Below, in pieces: positions 40,941 through 49,695 of a stretch of 64,000 nt of DNA (positions within the stretch are counted from its first letter, which is position 1; each line of letters starts with the position of its first letter). The stretch covers positions 62,001-126,000 of the forward strand of contig CAYPRB010000003.1 of the NCBI GenBank assembly GCA_964413055.1, read 5' to 3'. This DNA comes from UBA3102 sp964413055 (GTDB lineage: Bacteria; Bacillota; Desulfotomaculia; Desulfotomaculales; Pelotomaculaceae). Below the pieces are notes generated by a model. The model saw only the letters and a list, made by a program, of their open reading frames with translations, did no database searches and had not been told where the DNA came from. A program made the position numbers and the translations under genes.

Positions 40941-42299
40941 ATGTTAACTTTGCAAGAAATATTGGAAACCGTAAATATGGTCCAGGAAGAAAATCTTGAT
41001 ATCCGTACCATTACCATGGGCATAAGCCTCCGTGACTGTGCTGATCCTGAACCGTTCAAGGCCAGGCAAAAAATTTATGATAAAGTTACAAGATATGCGG
41101 GAAGTCTGGTCCGAACAGGGGAAGAAATAGAACGGGAATATGGTATTCCGATTGTCAACAAGCGGATATCGGTAACTCCTGTGGCCATAGTGGGAGAAAG
41201 CAGTGCTACAGATAATTTTATTGATTTTGCCAGGACTCTAGATGAGGCGGCAGCAAATGTCGGGGTTAATTTTATCGGTGGTTATTCCGCTTTGGTACAT
41301 AAGGGGTTTACTGAAGCTGACCGTCGGCTGATAGAAAGTATTCCACAGGCGCTTGCAACTACCGAAAGGGTTTGTTCGTCAGTTAACGTGGCCACCACCA
41401 AGGCCGGTATAAATATGGATGCAGTTTATATGATGGGCCGGATTATAAAAATGACGGCGGAATTAACGAAGAATAGTGACGGTGTGGGATGCGCCAAGCT
41501 GGTGGTATTTACTAATGTCCCCGAGGACAATCCGTTTATGGCAGGTGCTTTTCACGGTGTCGGAGAGCCGGAATGCGTTATAAATGTTGGTGTGAGCGGT
41601 CCCGGGGTGGTTAAAAAAGCCGTTGAAACCGTAAAGGGCGCCGATATTGGCATCCTGGCGGAAACTGTAAAGAAAACAGCGTTTAAGATTACCAGAATGG
41701 GAGAACTGGTCGGGCGTACTGCGGCCCAAAGGCTTGGTGTCCCTTTCGGTATCGTTGATATTTCTCTGGCACCCACGCCGGTCATAGGTGACAGTGTGGC
41801 TGAAATTATTGAGGCCATTGGGGTTGAATGCTGTGGAACTCACGGTACTACTGCTGCCTTGGCTTTATTAAATGACGCTGTAAAGAAAGGCGGCGCCATG
41901 GCATCTTCTTATGTCGGCGGTCTTTCCGGTGCTTTTATTCCTCTCAGTGAGGACGCCGGAATGATCAAAGCTGCTGAAGCCGGGGCCTTAACCCTGGATA
42001 AACTTGAAGCTATGACTTCCGTATGCTCGGTGGGGCTTGATATGATTGCGGTTCCGGGAGATACCTCCAAAGAAGTTATTGCAGCAATTATCGCCGATGA
42101 GGCGGCCATAGGTATGATCAATAAAAAAACCACCGCGGTGCGGATCATACCGGCCGTAGGTAAAAAAGTCGGTGATTATGTGGAATTCGGCGGATTGCTG
42201 GGCCGTGCTCCGGTTATTCCGGTTAAGGCATTTACCGCCAAGGAATTTATCTGCAGGGGTGGCCGCATTCCTGCTCCCATCCAAAGCCTGACCAACTAA
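40941..42299 (+). CDS. UPF0210 (PFL-like) family protein
   Basis: This 452-residue protein is of the UPF0210/DUF711 family, distantly related to pyruvate formate-lyase in fold. Conserved stretches include R-T-I-T-M-G-I-S-L, F-I-G-G-Y-S-A-L-V, and S-Y-V-G-G-L-S-G-A-F-I-P-L-S-E-D. The catalytic activity is not known. It is co-transcribed with the ACT gene (GGGAGG RBS) and followed by a strong terminator, so the two form a two-gene unit. Confidence 0.9.
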   Translation: MLTLQEILETVNMVQEENLDIRTITMGISLRDCADPEPFKARQKIYDKVTRYAGSLVRTGEEIEREYGIPIVNKRISVTPVAIVGESSATDNFIDFARTLDEAAANVGVNFIGGYSALVHKGFTEADRRLIESIPQALATTERVCSSVNVATTKAGINMDAVYMMGRIIKMTAELTKNSDGVGCAKLVVFTNVPEDNPFMAGAFHGVGEPECVINVGVSGPGVVKKAVETVKGADIGILAETVKKTAFKITRMGELVGRTAAQRLGVPFGIVDISLAPTPVIGDSVAEIIEAIGVECCGTHGTTAALALLNDAVKKGGAMASSYVGGLSGAFIPLSEDAGMIKAAEAGALTLDKLEAMTSVCSVGLDMIAVPGDTSKEVIAAIIADEAAIGMINKKTTAVRIIPAVGKKVGDYVEFGGLLGRAPVIPVKAFTAKEFICRGGRIPAPIQSLTN

Positions 42300-42302
42300 A
42301 AA

Positions 42303-42334
42303 ACACCCTGGCCGTAGAGCCAGGATGTTTTTTT
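42303..42334 (+). terminator. Intrinsic terminator of the ACT/UPF0210 unit
   Basis: CCTGGC-CGTAGA-GCCAGG with flanking ACA/TGT pairing is followed by seven T on the plus strand. Confidence 0.9.
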
Positions 42335-42344
42335 ATAACTATTA

Positions 42345-42656
42345 TTATATGGTCACAGCCGTGCCGCTGGCAGTAACCATGAGCATGCCTTCTCTGACCA
42401 CTTCGTAATCAATGTCCACTCCTACCACCGCGTTGGCACCCAGTTGTCCGGCTTTGGCCGCCATTTCTTCGATGGCTATTTTTCTGGCATGGGCCAATTT
42501 TTCTTCGTAAGCGCCGGAACGTCCCCCTACGATATCGGTAATACTGGCAAAAATATCCCTGACCACGTTGGCCCCCATAATGGCCTCTCCGGAAACGATA
42601 CCCATGTATTCCCGGATCGGTTTTCCTTCAATAGTGGGGGTAGTAGTAATGATCAT
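42345..42656 (-). CDS. YbjQ-like UPF0145 protein
   Basis: This 103-residue protein has the family motif G-I-V-S-G-E-A-I-M-G-A-N-V-V-R-D near residue 20 and L-G-A-N-A-V-V-G-V-D-I-D-Y near residue 75. UPF0145 proteins form pentamers, and metal binding has been proposed for them. It is 70 bases past hemL on the same strand with its own GGGAGGG RBS, so it may be the last gene of the heme operon or independent. Confidence 0.9.
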   Translation of the reverse strand: MIITTTPTIEGKPIREYMGIVSGEAIMGANVVRDIFASITDIVGGRSGAYEEKLAHARKIAIEEMAAKAGQLGANAVVGVDIDYEVVREGMLMVTASGTAVTI

Positions 42657-42727
42657 TTTTTAACCCTCCCTTAATAAACTCTCGTTATCTTCATTTTGCT
42701 CAGGAAGGGGACTTCCCGGCGGTCTGG

Positions 42728-44020
42728 TTAACACCGAAAAGCAATCTTTGCTGCTGCTACGGTGTGTTCAATATCCTCTTCACTGTGGGCCAGGGAAACA
42801 AAAGTTGCTTCGAATTGCGAGGGGGCCAGGTAGATACCCTGTTCCAGCATGGACTTAAAGAAAGCGGCAAACCGTTTGGTATTTGAGGTGCAGGCACTCT
42901 TGTAATCTTGAACCTTTGCGGTGGTAAAAAAAGTGCTCAACATGGAACCGGCCCGGTTAAAACTTACTGCGGCCCCGGCCTCTTGTGCCGCCTGTTTAAG
43001 TCCATGTTCGAGGTTGGAAGATTTCTGTTCCAGTTCCTCATAAACTCCGGGCTGTTTCAAAACTTTCAACGTGGCTATGCCTGCCGTTACTGCCAGGGGA
43101 TTTCCCGATAATGTCCCGGCCTGGTAAACCGGTCCGTCAGGCGCAACGTGGGACATGATTTCTTGTTTTCCGCCGTAAGCTCCGACGGGAAGACCGCCGC
43201 CGATCACCTTACCCAGGCAGGTCAGGTCCGGATTCACGCCGTACAGTTCTTGCGCCCCACCGTATGCCACGCGGAATCCGGTCATTACCTCGTCAAATAT
43301 TAAAAGGCTGCCGAACCGTTGGGTTAGCTTACGCAAACCTTTAAGAAACCCGGGTGCCGGTGGTATTACCCCCATATTACCGGCCACCGGTTCCACGATC
43401 ACCGCGGCGATGTTTTCACCTTCCCGCTCGAACACCCCGGTCACGCCTGCGAGGTCGTTATAAGAGACGGTAATAGTGTTTACCGCGGTTTCGACCGGTA
43501 CTCCCGGGCTGGAGGGTACGCCCATGGTAAGTGCCCCGGACCCGGCTTTGATTAGTAAAAAGTCTGCGTGTCCGTGATAACAGCCTTCAAATTTAATGAT
43601 TTTATTTCTGCCCGTGTAGCCCCGGGCCAGCCTGAGAGCGCTCATGGCGGCTTCCGTACCGGAATTTACCAGCCGCACGGTTTCTATTGACGGCACTGCG
43701 TTAACGATCATTGCCGCCAAGGTGGTTTCTAATTCCGTCGGCGCACCGAAACTAGTACCGGTTTTTTCCAAGCATTGTACCAATGCCTTAATCACCTTGG
43801 GATGACGGTGGCCCAGGATCAGCGGTCCCCATGAACCGACATAATCAATGTACTCGTTACCATCGGCGTCGTATACAGCTGCGCCGGTTCCTTGATTAAT
43901 AAAAACCGGTTTTAAGCCCACCGACTTAAATGCGCGCACGGGGCTGTTCACGCCGCCGGCGATCACTTTTTGGGCGGCTTCATAAAGGGCTGCCGATTTT
44001 GAAAAATTTTTTTTCATCAT
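42728..44020 (-). CDS. hemL: Glutamate-1-semialdehyde 2,1-aminomutase
   Basis: This 430-residue PLP enzyme converts glutamate-1-semialdehyde to 5-aminolevulinate. V-N-S-G-T-E-A-A-M-S-A-L-R, I-I-V-E-P-type V-I-V-E-P-V-A-G-N-M-G, F-D-E-V-M-T-G-F-R, and the PLP lysine in L-G-K-V-I-G-G-G are intact. Together with HemA it gives the C5 route to ALA. It is 35 bases after ahbB with GGAGG upstream. Confidence 0.95.
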   Translation of the reverse strand: MMKKNFSKSAALYEAAQKVIAGGVNSPVRAFKSVGLKPVFINQGTGAAVYDADGNEYIDYVGSWGPLILGHRHPKVIKALVQCLEKTGTSFGAPTELETTLAAMIVNAVPSIETVRLVNSGTEAAMSALRLARGYTGRNKIIKFEGCYHGHADFLLIKAGSGALTMGVPSSPGVPVETAVNTITVSYNDLAGVTGVFEREGENIAAVIVEPVAGNMGVIPPAPGFLKGLRKLTQRFGSLLIFDEVMTGFRVAYGGAQELYGVNPDLTCLGKVIGGGLPVGAYGGKQEIMSHVAPDGPVYQAGTLSGNPLAVTAGIATLKVLKQPGVYEELEQKSSNLEHGLKQAAQEAGAAVSFNRAGSMLSTFFTTAKVQDYKSACTSNTKRFAAFFKSMLEQGIYLAPSQFEATFVSLAHSEEDIEHTVAAAKIAFRC

Positions 44021-44055
44021 GTATCAACCTCCTCTCTTAAAAAAACAGAATTATT

Positions 44056-44523
44056 TTATTCGAAGTAACGCATGCTGCTTTTCTTTAATTCCATCGTGCT
44101 GAACAGGAGACGGTAATTTTTCATTCCGGTAGCCAGAGAAATTTTTTTCACGACTTGCACACATTTTTCCCTGGACCGGCCATGGACTACGGTAAAGAGG
44201 TTGTATGGCCAACCCGGGCGGCGCGGACGCTGGTAGCAGTGGCTTACTTCTTTAAAACCCGCCATTATTTGTCCCGTCTCTTCTGTCAATTCGTCCGGTA
44301 CGTTCCAAACGACCATGGCGTTGGCCTGATATCCAAGATTATAGTGCCGTACCGTTGCTCCAAAACGCCTGATGTAACCGTGTTCCAACAAATATTTTAT
44401 TTTATCGAGCAAGTTTTCCTCGGTAGTGTTCAAATTTTGAGCTAATAACTTGAATGGACGGCTTACCAGGGGAATACCTCTTTGTAATTCGCGGATAATT
44501 TGTTTTTCTTTTTCGGTGAGCAT
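44056..44523 (-). CDS. ahbB: Siroheme decarboxylase subunit B
   Basis: This 155-residue Lrp/AsnC-like protein has an N-terminal helix-turn-helix (E-K-Q-I-I-R-E-L-Q-R-G-I-P) and a C-terminal domain with H-C-Y-Q-R-P-R-R-P-G-W-P-Y-N-L-F-T-V-V-H-G, split for length. With AhbA it removes the acetate carboxylates at C12 and C18 of siroheme to give didecarboxysiroheme. The pair resembles NirD/NirL regulators in sequence but acts as an enzyme in alternative heme synthesis. It follows ahbA by 8 bases. Confidence 0.9.
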   Translation of the reverse strand: MLTEKEKQIIRELQRGIPLVSRPFKLLAQNLNTTEENLLDKIKYLLEHGYIRRFGATVRHYNLGYQANAMVVWNVPDELTEETGQIMAGFKEVSHCYQRPRRPGWPYNLFTVVHGRSREKCVQVVKKISLATGMKNYRLLFSTMELKKSSMRYFE

Positions 44524-44531
44524 AATCTACC

Positions 44532-44987
44532 TCAATCAAGATTGAAATTAACCCGGATTTTAAATATTTTTTCCGCGGGAAGAGACATTATGTCATTAAT
44601 ACCCGTACGGATTTTAATTTGTTTTATAATTTCGTCCAGTTTGTCTTGCGACGGTGCCAGCACCGTGAACCACATATTGAAGCTGTGTTCCCTGAGATAG
44701 TTATGAGTGACGCCGGGAAATGAATTGATTACAGCTGCCGTTTCATCGATCCGGTTTTCCGGTACTTTTATAGCGCAAAGGGTACCGGCATAGCCGAGCT
44801 TTCGGGAATCAAAAATACCGCCCAGGCGGCGGAATACACCGTTTTCTTTAAGACGTTTAATCCGCTCCATAACTTCGTCTTCACCTATACCGAGGATTGT
44901 CCCTATTTCCCGGTAGGGTTCAGCTACCAGGGGGAAATTGCTTTGAATCAGGTTGATTAATTTATTGTCCACCGGATCCAGCTTCAT
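44532..44987 (-). CDS. ahbA: Siroheme decarboxylase subunit A
   Basis: The start is set at ATG 44987 (AAAGGGAT upstream), giving 151 residues and a 2-base gap to ahbD instead of an overlap. It has the same Lrp-like layout as AhbB: helix-turn-helix at N-K-L-I-N-L-I-Q-S-N-F-P-L and a C-terminal H-N-Y-L-R-E-H-S-F-N-M-W-F-T-V. AhbA and AhbB work as a complex on siroheme. Confidence 0.9.
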   Translation of the reverse strand: MKLDPVDNKLINLIQSNFPLVAEPYREIGTILGIGEDEVMERIKRLKENGVFRRLGGIFDSRKLGYAGTLCAIKVPENRIDETAAVINSFPGVTHNYLREHSFNMWFTVLAPSQDKLDEIIKQIKIRTGINDIMSLPAEKIFKIRVNFNLD

Positions 44988-44989
44988 AG

Positions 44990-45982
44990 TTAATATCCCT
45001 TTCGCCCGTGGTAGAGACACCACGGCTCTTCAGCCATGTAATCACCGTGGTAATAATAGGCCCTGGCCCGGCATCCGCCGCATATCTTACGGTAACGGCA
45101 GGTTCCGCAGCCTCCTTGATATTTTTCACTGCGTAGGACTTGAAATATTTCTGCGTCCCGCCATATCTCGCTAAAATCCTTTTCACGGATATTACCTGCG
45201 GAAATATTTAGGTAGGCGCAAGGTTGAACTATGCCTTTCGGACTAATTATGCAATAAGATATTCCTGCCAGGCAGCCCTTGGTAAAGCGGGTTTGCATGC
45301 CCATCTGGCTTGCTATGCGCATGAATTGCGGTGCGCAGGTAGGTTTTAATTCTATTTTAACTTCCGCCTGTTTTTTCATAATTCTGTGCAGCAGTTCTTC
45401 GTATTGCTCCGCCCGCAGGGACTCGGCTTCTATATTGACGGCGCGCCCGGTGGGGACCAGGAAGAAAATATGGTGGCCGACCGCTCCCGATTCTACGGCG
45501 AAATCAGTAAGCCGCTCTATTTCCGGCAGGTTCCAGTCCATTACCGTCGTATGAATTTGAAAGGGAAGCCCTGCTTCCTTACAGGCGCGCATACCGTCCA
45601 CCGCTCCCTGCCAGGCACCGGTATAGGCCCGCAGTGCATCGTGACTTTTCGGGTCGAGGCTGTCCAGGCTTATTCCCATTACGGATGCCCCCGATTTTTT
45701 TAATCGTGCGGCAACTGCACCGGTAAGCAGGGTGCCGTTGGTACCGAAAACCGGCCTTAATCCCCGGTCCCTGGCCCGGGCGACCAGGGTAAAAATATCA
45801 TTACGCATCAGCGGTTCGCCGCCGCTAAAAATCATTATTTTAAAACCGGCGCCCGCGATTTGGTCGATTAGCGCCAATCCCTCTCCGGTACTTAATTCTT
45901 CTGCCGCTTTTGCCCCGGCATCGCGGTAACAGTGCTTGCAGTACATGTTACAGGCGTTGGTGGTATTCCAGGATATAATCAT
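44990..45982 (-). CDS. ahbD: Radical SAM heme synthase of the siroheme route
   Basis: The start is at ATG 45982, after GAGGGG, giving 330 residues. The radical SAM motif is C11-x3-C15-x2-C18 at the very N-terminus. I-F-S-G-G-E-P-L-M follows, and a C-terminal SPASM-like cluster region contains G-C-G-T-C-R-Y-R-K-I-C-G-G-C. It oxidatively decarboxylates the two propionates of Fe-coproporphyrin III to vinyls, the last step to heme. Sequence neighbours in databases are often labelled NirJ2. It lies between hemB (2-base gap) and ahbA. Confidence 0.88.
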   Translation of the reverse strand: MIISWNTTNACNMYCKHCYRDAGAKAAEELSTGEGLALIDQIAGAGFKIMIFSGGEPLMRNDIFTLVARARDRGLRPVFGTNGTLLTGAVAARLKKSGASVMGISLDSLDPKSHDALRAYTGAWQGAVDGMRACKEAGLPFQIHTTVMDWNLPEIERLTDFAVESGAVGHHIFFLVPTGRAVNIEAESLRAEQYEELLHRIMKKQAEVKIELKPTCAPQFMRIASQMGMQTRFTKGCLAGISYCIISPKGIVQPCAYLNISAGNIREKDFSEIWRDAEIFQVLRSEKYQGGCGTCRYRKICGGCRARAYYYHGDYMAEEPWCLYHGRKGY

Positions 45983-45984
45983 CT

Positions 45985-46965
45985 TTAACCCCTCTCTTTC
46001 AGCCACCTGGCGACGTCTACGGCGTGGTAAGTAATGATCATGTCGGCACCCGCGCGTTTTATTCCGGTGAGGGCTTCCAGCACAATTCCGCTTTCATCTA
46101 CCCGGCCCATTTGTGCCGCGGATTTGACCATGCTGTATTCACCGCTGACGTTGTAAGCCGCAACCGGGTAGCCGGTGGCGTCCTTTACCCGCCGGATAAC
46201 ATCCATATAAGCCAGGGCCGGTTTGACCATAACTATATCCGCTCCCTCTTCGATATCGAGCCATACTTCGCGCAATGCCTCGTCAGCATTGGCGGGGTCC
46301 ATCTGGTAGCCTTTTCTGTCTCCGGATTGAGGGGTTGAACCGGCCGCTTCCCGGAACGGACCGTAAAATGAAGAGGCATATTTAACTGAATATGCCATCA
46401 CGGGAACGTTTTCATAACCGTGTTGGTCCAATGCCTTCCGGATCGCCGCCACCCGGCCGTCCATCATGTCTGACGGGGCGACCATGTCCGCTCCCGCCGC
46501 GGCGTGGGACACAGCAGTCCGGGCCAGGAATTCCAGGGTGGGATCGTTCAACACCCGGCCGTCTTTGAGAATACCGCAGTGCCCGTGGCTGGTGTATTCA
46601 CACAAGCAAACGTCGGTAATTACTTGAAGTTCCGGGTAGGTTTTTTTGATTGCTCTTACTGCCTGTTGAATAATGCCGTTTTCCGCGTAAGCCTCACTTC
46701 CCGTGGCATCCTTTACGGCGGGAATGCCGAACGGGAGTACCGCAGGTATCTTTAAGGAAACTACTTCTTCCAATTCCTCCAACAATTTATCGGTCGAATA
46801 ATTGTATATGCCGGGCATGGCTTCCACGGGACGGGCGATACCTTTTCCGTGGCAGACAAAAACGGGATAAACCAGATCGTCCACGGAAAGACGGGTTTCC
46901 CGGATCATCCGGCGTAAATTTTCATTTGTTCTGAGGCGTCTCAAACGCTGCACTGGAAAGGACAA
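45985..46965 (-). CDS. hemB: Porphobilinogen synthase
   Basis: This 326-residue protein condenses two 5-aminolevulinates. The zinc-binding segment C-L-C-E-Y-T-S-H-G-H-C-G and the active-site lysine in M-V-K-P-A-L-A-Y-M-D are present. A second active-site lysine sits in A-Y-S-V-K-Y-A-S. The start is TTG 46965 with GGAGG 9 bases upstream. It is encoded within the ahb genes, 22 bases after ahbC. Confidence 0.95.
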   Translation of the reverse strand: MSFPVQRLRRLRTNENLRRMIRETRLSVDDLVYPVFVCHGKGIARPVEAMPGIYNYSTDKLLEELEEVVSLKIPAVLPFGIPAVKDATGSEAYAENGIIQQAVRAIKKTYPELQVITDVCLCEYTSHGHCGILKDGRVLNDPTLEFLARTAVSHAAAGADMVAPSDMMDGRVAAIRKALDQHGYENVPVMAYSVKYASSFYGPFREAAGSTPQSGDRKGYQMDPANADEALREVWLDIEEGADIVMVKPALAYMDVIRRVKDATGYPVAAYNVSGEYSMVKSAAQMGRVDESGIVLEALTGIKRAGADMIITYHAVDVARWLKERG

Positions 46966-46987
46966 CTATACGCACCTCCTGCACACT

Positions 46988-48163
46988 TTATCTCAATCCG
47001 ATTTCTTGATCCGTCAGGTAACAGGCAGGGTCCGACTCCCAGAAGTCCCCGCTTACCGCTTCGGCTCTGGCCCTGAAATTACCGTTGCAAATATCCAGCC
47101 AGCGGCAGGCGGCGCAGCGGCCCTTAAGCAGGGTTTTTCTGTCTTTCAGGCCGTTCAGGACGGGTAGCGACGGGTCGGTCCAGATATCTCCGAATTTTCT
47201 CTGCTGCACGTTGCCGAAAGTATGATTCTGGGTGAACTGATCGGGATGAACGTTGCCGTACCAGTCGACCGCACCGATGGCTATCCCCGTCCGGTTGCCG
47301 CCGTTGGCCTTGAGCAGTTCCAGGATACCGGCCGCTCTTTCCGGTTCGGTATCTTTTATTTTAAGATAAATATAAACCCCGTCGGCATGGTTGTCCACGG
47401 TGAGAATTTCTTTTTGCAAGCCGCGCCGGTGGAAATCAACCGTGCGTTCCATGATCAGGTCCATGGCGGCGCGGGCCTCATCATGGGTAATATCCTCTTC
47501 AATCATTTTGCTCCCGCGCCCCGAATAAACCAGGTGGTAAAAACAGGCCCGGGGAATGTTTTCTGCCTCAATAAGGTCAAAAATAGCGTTCAAATCACGG
47601 TAATTATGCCGGTTAATGGTAAACCGCAGTCCAACCCGTTGCCCGGCTGTGATACAGTTTCTGATTCCCTTCAGGGCGGCAGCAAAGGCGCCCTGGCGCC
47701 CGCGGAAACGGTCGTTATTTTCCCCGATGCCGTCGAGGCTTATTCCGATATAGCCGGTGCCGATATTATTTAAGGTTGTAGTTAAATCACGGTCCAGCAA
47801 GGTTCCGTTGGTAGAAACCGTGGGCCTGATGCCCTTGCTGCCGGCGTAAGCTAACAGCTCAGTCAAGTCCGGCCTTAAGAGCGGTTCACCCCCTGAAAAA
47901 AGCAGCACCGGTACGTTGAATTCAGCCAGATCGTCAATAAAACGCTTAGCCTCAGGGGTGGTCAGTTCCCCGGAATATTTTTGAGCACCGGAGCTTGAAT
48001 AACAGTGCATGCAATTGAGGTTGCAGGTACGGGTGCAGTTCCAAACCACTACCGGGCCGTATCCCCGGGTTGTCCCGTGTACCTGTTCTTTTGAACTTTG
48101 GTTGTAGCGGAGAGAGTCCCCAAAATAATCGGTACCGCAAAGAAGTTTGGTTATGCTGATCAT
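46988..48163 (-). CDS. ahbC: Radical SAM Fe-coproporphyrin synthase (didecarboxysiroheme deacetylase)
   Basis: This 391-residue radical SAM protein has C47-x3-C51-x2-C54, L-F-S-G-G-E-P-L-L, and a C-terminal Cys-rich region ending in C-A-A-C-R-W-L-D-I-C-N-G-N-F-R-A-R-A. It removes the C2 and C7 acetate groups from 12,18-didecarboxysiroheme, giving Fe-coproporphyrin III. The N-terminal I-S-I-T-K-L-L-C-G-T and longer length distinguish it from AhbD. Homologues are often labelled NirJ1. It overlaps the cobA-hemD stop by four bases. Confidence 0.88.
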   Translation of the reverse strand: MISITKLLCGTDYFGDSLRYNQSSKEQVHGTTRGYGPVVVWNCTRTCNLNCMHCYSSSGAQKYSGELTTPEAKRFIDDLAEFNVPVLLFSGGEPLLRPDLTELLAYAGSKGIRPTVSTNGTLLDRDLTTTLNNIGTGYIGISLDGIGENNDRFRGRQGAFAAALKGIRNCITAGQRVGLRFTINRHNYRDLNAIFDLIEAENIPRACFYHLVYSGRGSKMIEEDITHDEARAAMDLIMERTVDFHRRGLQKEILTVDNHADGVYIYLKIKDTEPERAAGILELLKANGGNRTGIAIGAVDWYGNVHPDQFTQNHTFGNVQQRKFGDIWTDPSLPVLNGLKDRKTLLKGRCAACRWLDICNGNFRARAEAVSGDFWESDPACYLTDQEIGLR

Positions 48164-49695
48164 TTATTCTCCCACCCGTAATATTTTAGTATTGCTTCGA
48201 GCAATCCTTCGATAGTGTAATTGTCGGCGGCCACATCGACCTTCAATCCCAGTTCCCGGGCCGTGCCGGCAGTGATGGGGCCGATACAGGCCACCGTTAC
48301 ACTTGTAAGCAAATCGTTGAGGTTGGTTGCGTCAAGCATTTTTATAAAGTTGCGGACAGTTGACGAGCTGGTAAATGTTACTAGATCTATTTTTTTACGC
48401 CTGAGCATTTCCTTGAGCACCGGAGCGTTACCACCGCCCATTGCAGTGCGGTAGGCCGTAATTTCAGAAACGTCGGCCCCCATTGCCGCCAGAGCATCAG
48501 GCAACACCTTACGGGCAATGTCCGCACGCGGCAGAAGCACTTTAGTTCCCGGTCCCACTTTATCGCGCAGTCCCGCGATGATTTTTTCGGCGCGGTATTC
48601 TTCCGGGACGTAATCGACCAGTAAACCGTGGTTTTCCAATGCTTCTTTTGTTTTGGGGCCGATAGCGCAGATTCTTGCCGGGCCCATTTCCCTTATATCC
48701 TTACCCTGTTGGCGCAGCCGTTTAAAAAATGACTTTACTCCGTTTACGCTGGTGAAAATAATCACACTGAAATTGCGGAGGTTTTTAATCGCATCATCCA
48801 GGGGGGCGTAATTTTCCGGTGCTGCCACGCTGATAGTAGGAAATTCCAAAGGTTCCCCCCCGAGGGCTTCTATGGCTGCGGAAAAAGTGCTTGCCTGTTC
48901 GCGGGAGCGGGTCACCAGCACCCTTTTGCCGAACAGGGGTTTCTTTTCAAACCAGTTCAATTTTTCGCGAAGCAATACCACCTCTCCCACTATGATTACG
49001 GCCGGGTTTTTGAACGCAGCCCGGTCCGCTTTTAAACTGATGTCCTCCAGTGTTCCCACCAGGGTGCGCTGTTCCGGCCTGGTACCCCACCTGACCAGGG
49101 CAACCGGTGTTTGGGGATGGCGTCCATTGGTAATTAAACGGTCGCAAATTTTGGTCAGGTTGGACATGCCCATGAGAAAAACCAGGGTGCCGGCGCCGGT
49201 GGAAATCTTATCCCAGGCAACCGCGGAATCTTTTTTTAGCGGGTCTTCATTGCCGGTGATAATAGCCACAGCGGAAGTATAGTTACGGTGGGTTACCGGT
49301 ATTCCGGCGTAGGCGGGGGCCGCTGTGGCAGATGTGATTCCGGGCACCACTTCAAAGGGAATACCGGCTTGGCACAATGCTTCGGCCTCCTCACCGCCGC
49401 GTCCGAAAACAAACGGGTCTCCGCCTTTAAGCCGGGCAACGATTGCACCTTGAGCGGCTTTTCTTACCAGCAGGAGGTTTATTTCATCCTGCCTTAAAGT
49501 ATGGTGTTCCGGGGATTTGCCGACGTAGATAAGCTCAGCCTCAGGTTGGGCAAAAGCCGTCAGCCTGGCACAGGCCAGCCGGTCATAAATAACAACGGTA
49601 GCTTCTTTAATGCAATCCAGGCCTTTTACCGTAATCAACCCCGGATCCCCGGGTCCGGCGCCCACAAAATAAACTATGCCTTTATTTTTATTCAT
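48160..49695 (-). CDS. cobA-hemD: Uroporphyrinogen-III C-methyltransferase / uroporphyrinogen-III synthase fusion
   Basis: The start is set at ATG 49695, with AGGAG upstream, giving 511 residues. The N-terminal ~245 residues form SUMT: V-G-A-G-P-G-D-P-G-L-I-T-V-K-G, L-K-G-G-D-P-F-V-F-G-R-G-G-E-E, and G-I-P-V-T-H-R. The C-terminal ~250 form HemD, beginning F-G-K-R-V-L-V-T-R-S-R-E-Q and containing T-F-T-S-S-S-T-V-R-N-F. One chain cyclises hydroxymethylbilane to uroporphyrinogen III and methylates it to precorrin-2. The fusion is common in Firmicutes. It overlaps hemC by 8 bases. Confidence 0.93.
   Translation of the reverse strand: MNKNKGIVYFVGAGPGDPGLITVKGLDCIKEATVVIYDRLACARLTAFAQPEAELIYVGKSPEHHTLRQDEINLLLVRKAAQGAIVARLKGGDPFVFGRGGEEAEALCQAGIPFEVVPGITSATAAPAYAGIPVTHRNYTSAVAIITGNEDPLKKDSAVAWDKISTGAGTLVFLMGMSNLTKICDRLITNGRHPQTPVALVRWGTRPEQRTLVGTLEDISLKADRAAFKNPAVIIVGEVVLLREKLNWFEKKPLFGKRVLVTRSREQASTFSAAIEALGGEPLEFPTISVAAPENYAPLDDAIKNLRNFSVIIFTSVNGVKSFFKRLRQQGKDIREMGPARICAIGPKTKEALENHGLLVDYVPEEYRAEKIIAGLRDKVGPGTKVLLPRADIARKVLPDALAAMGADVSEITAYRTAMGGGNAPVLKEMLRRKKIDLVTFTSSSTVRNFIKMLDATNLNDLLTSVTVACIGPITAGTARELGLKVDVAADNYTIEGLLEAILKYYGWENK

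Noticed and set aside
47222..47773. 183-codon plus-strand frame opposite ahbC
   Set aside because: Antisense to a conserved radical SAM gene; no RBS or recognisable domain.
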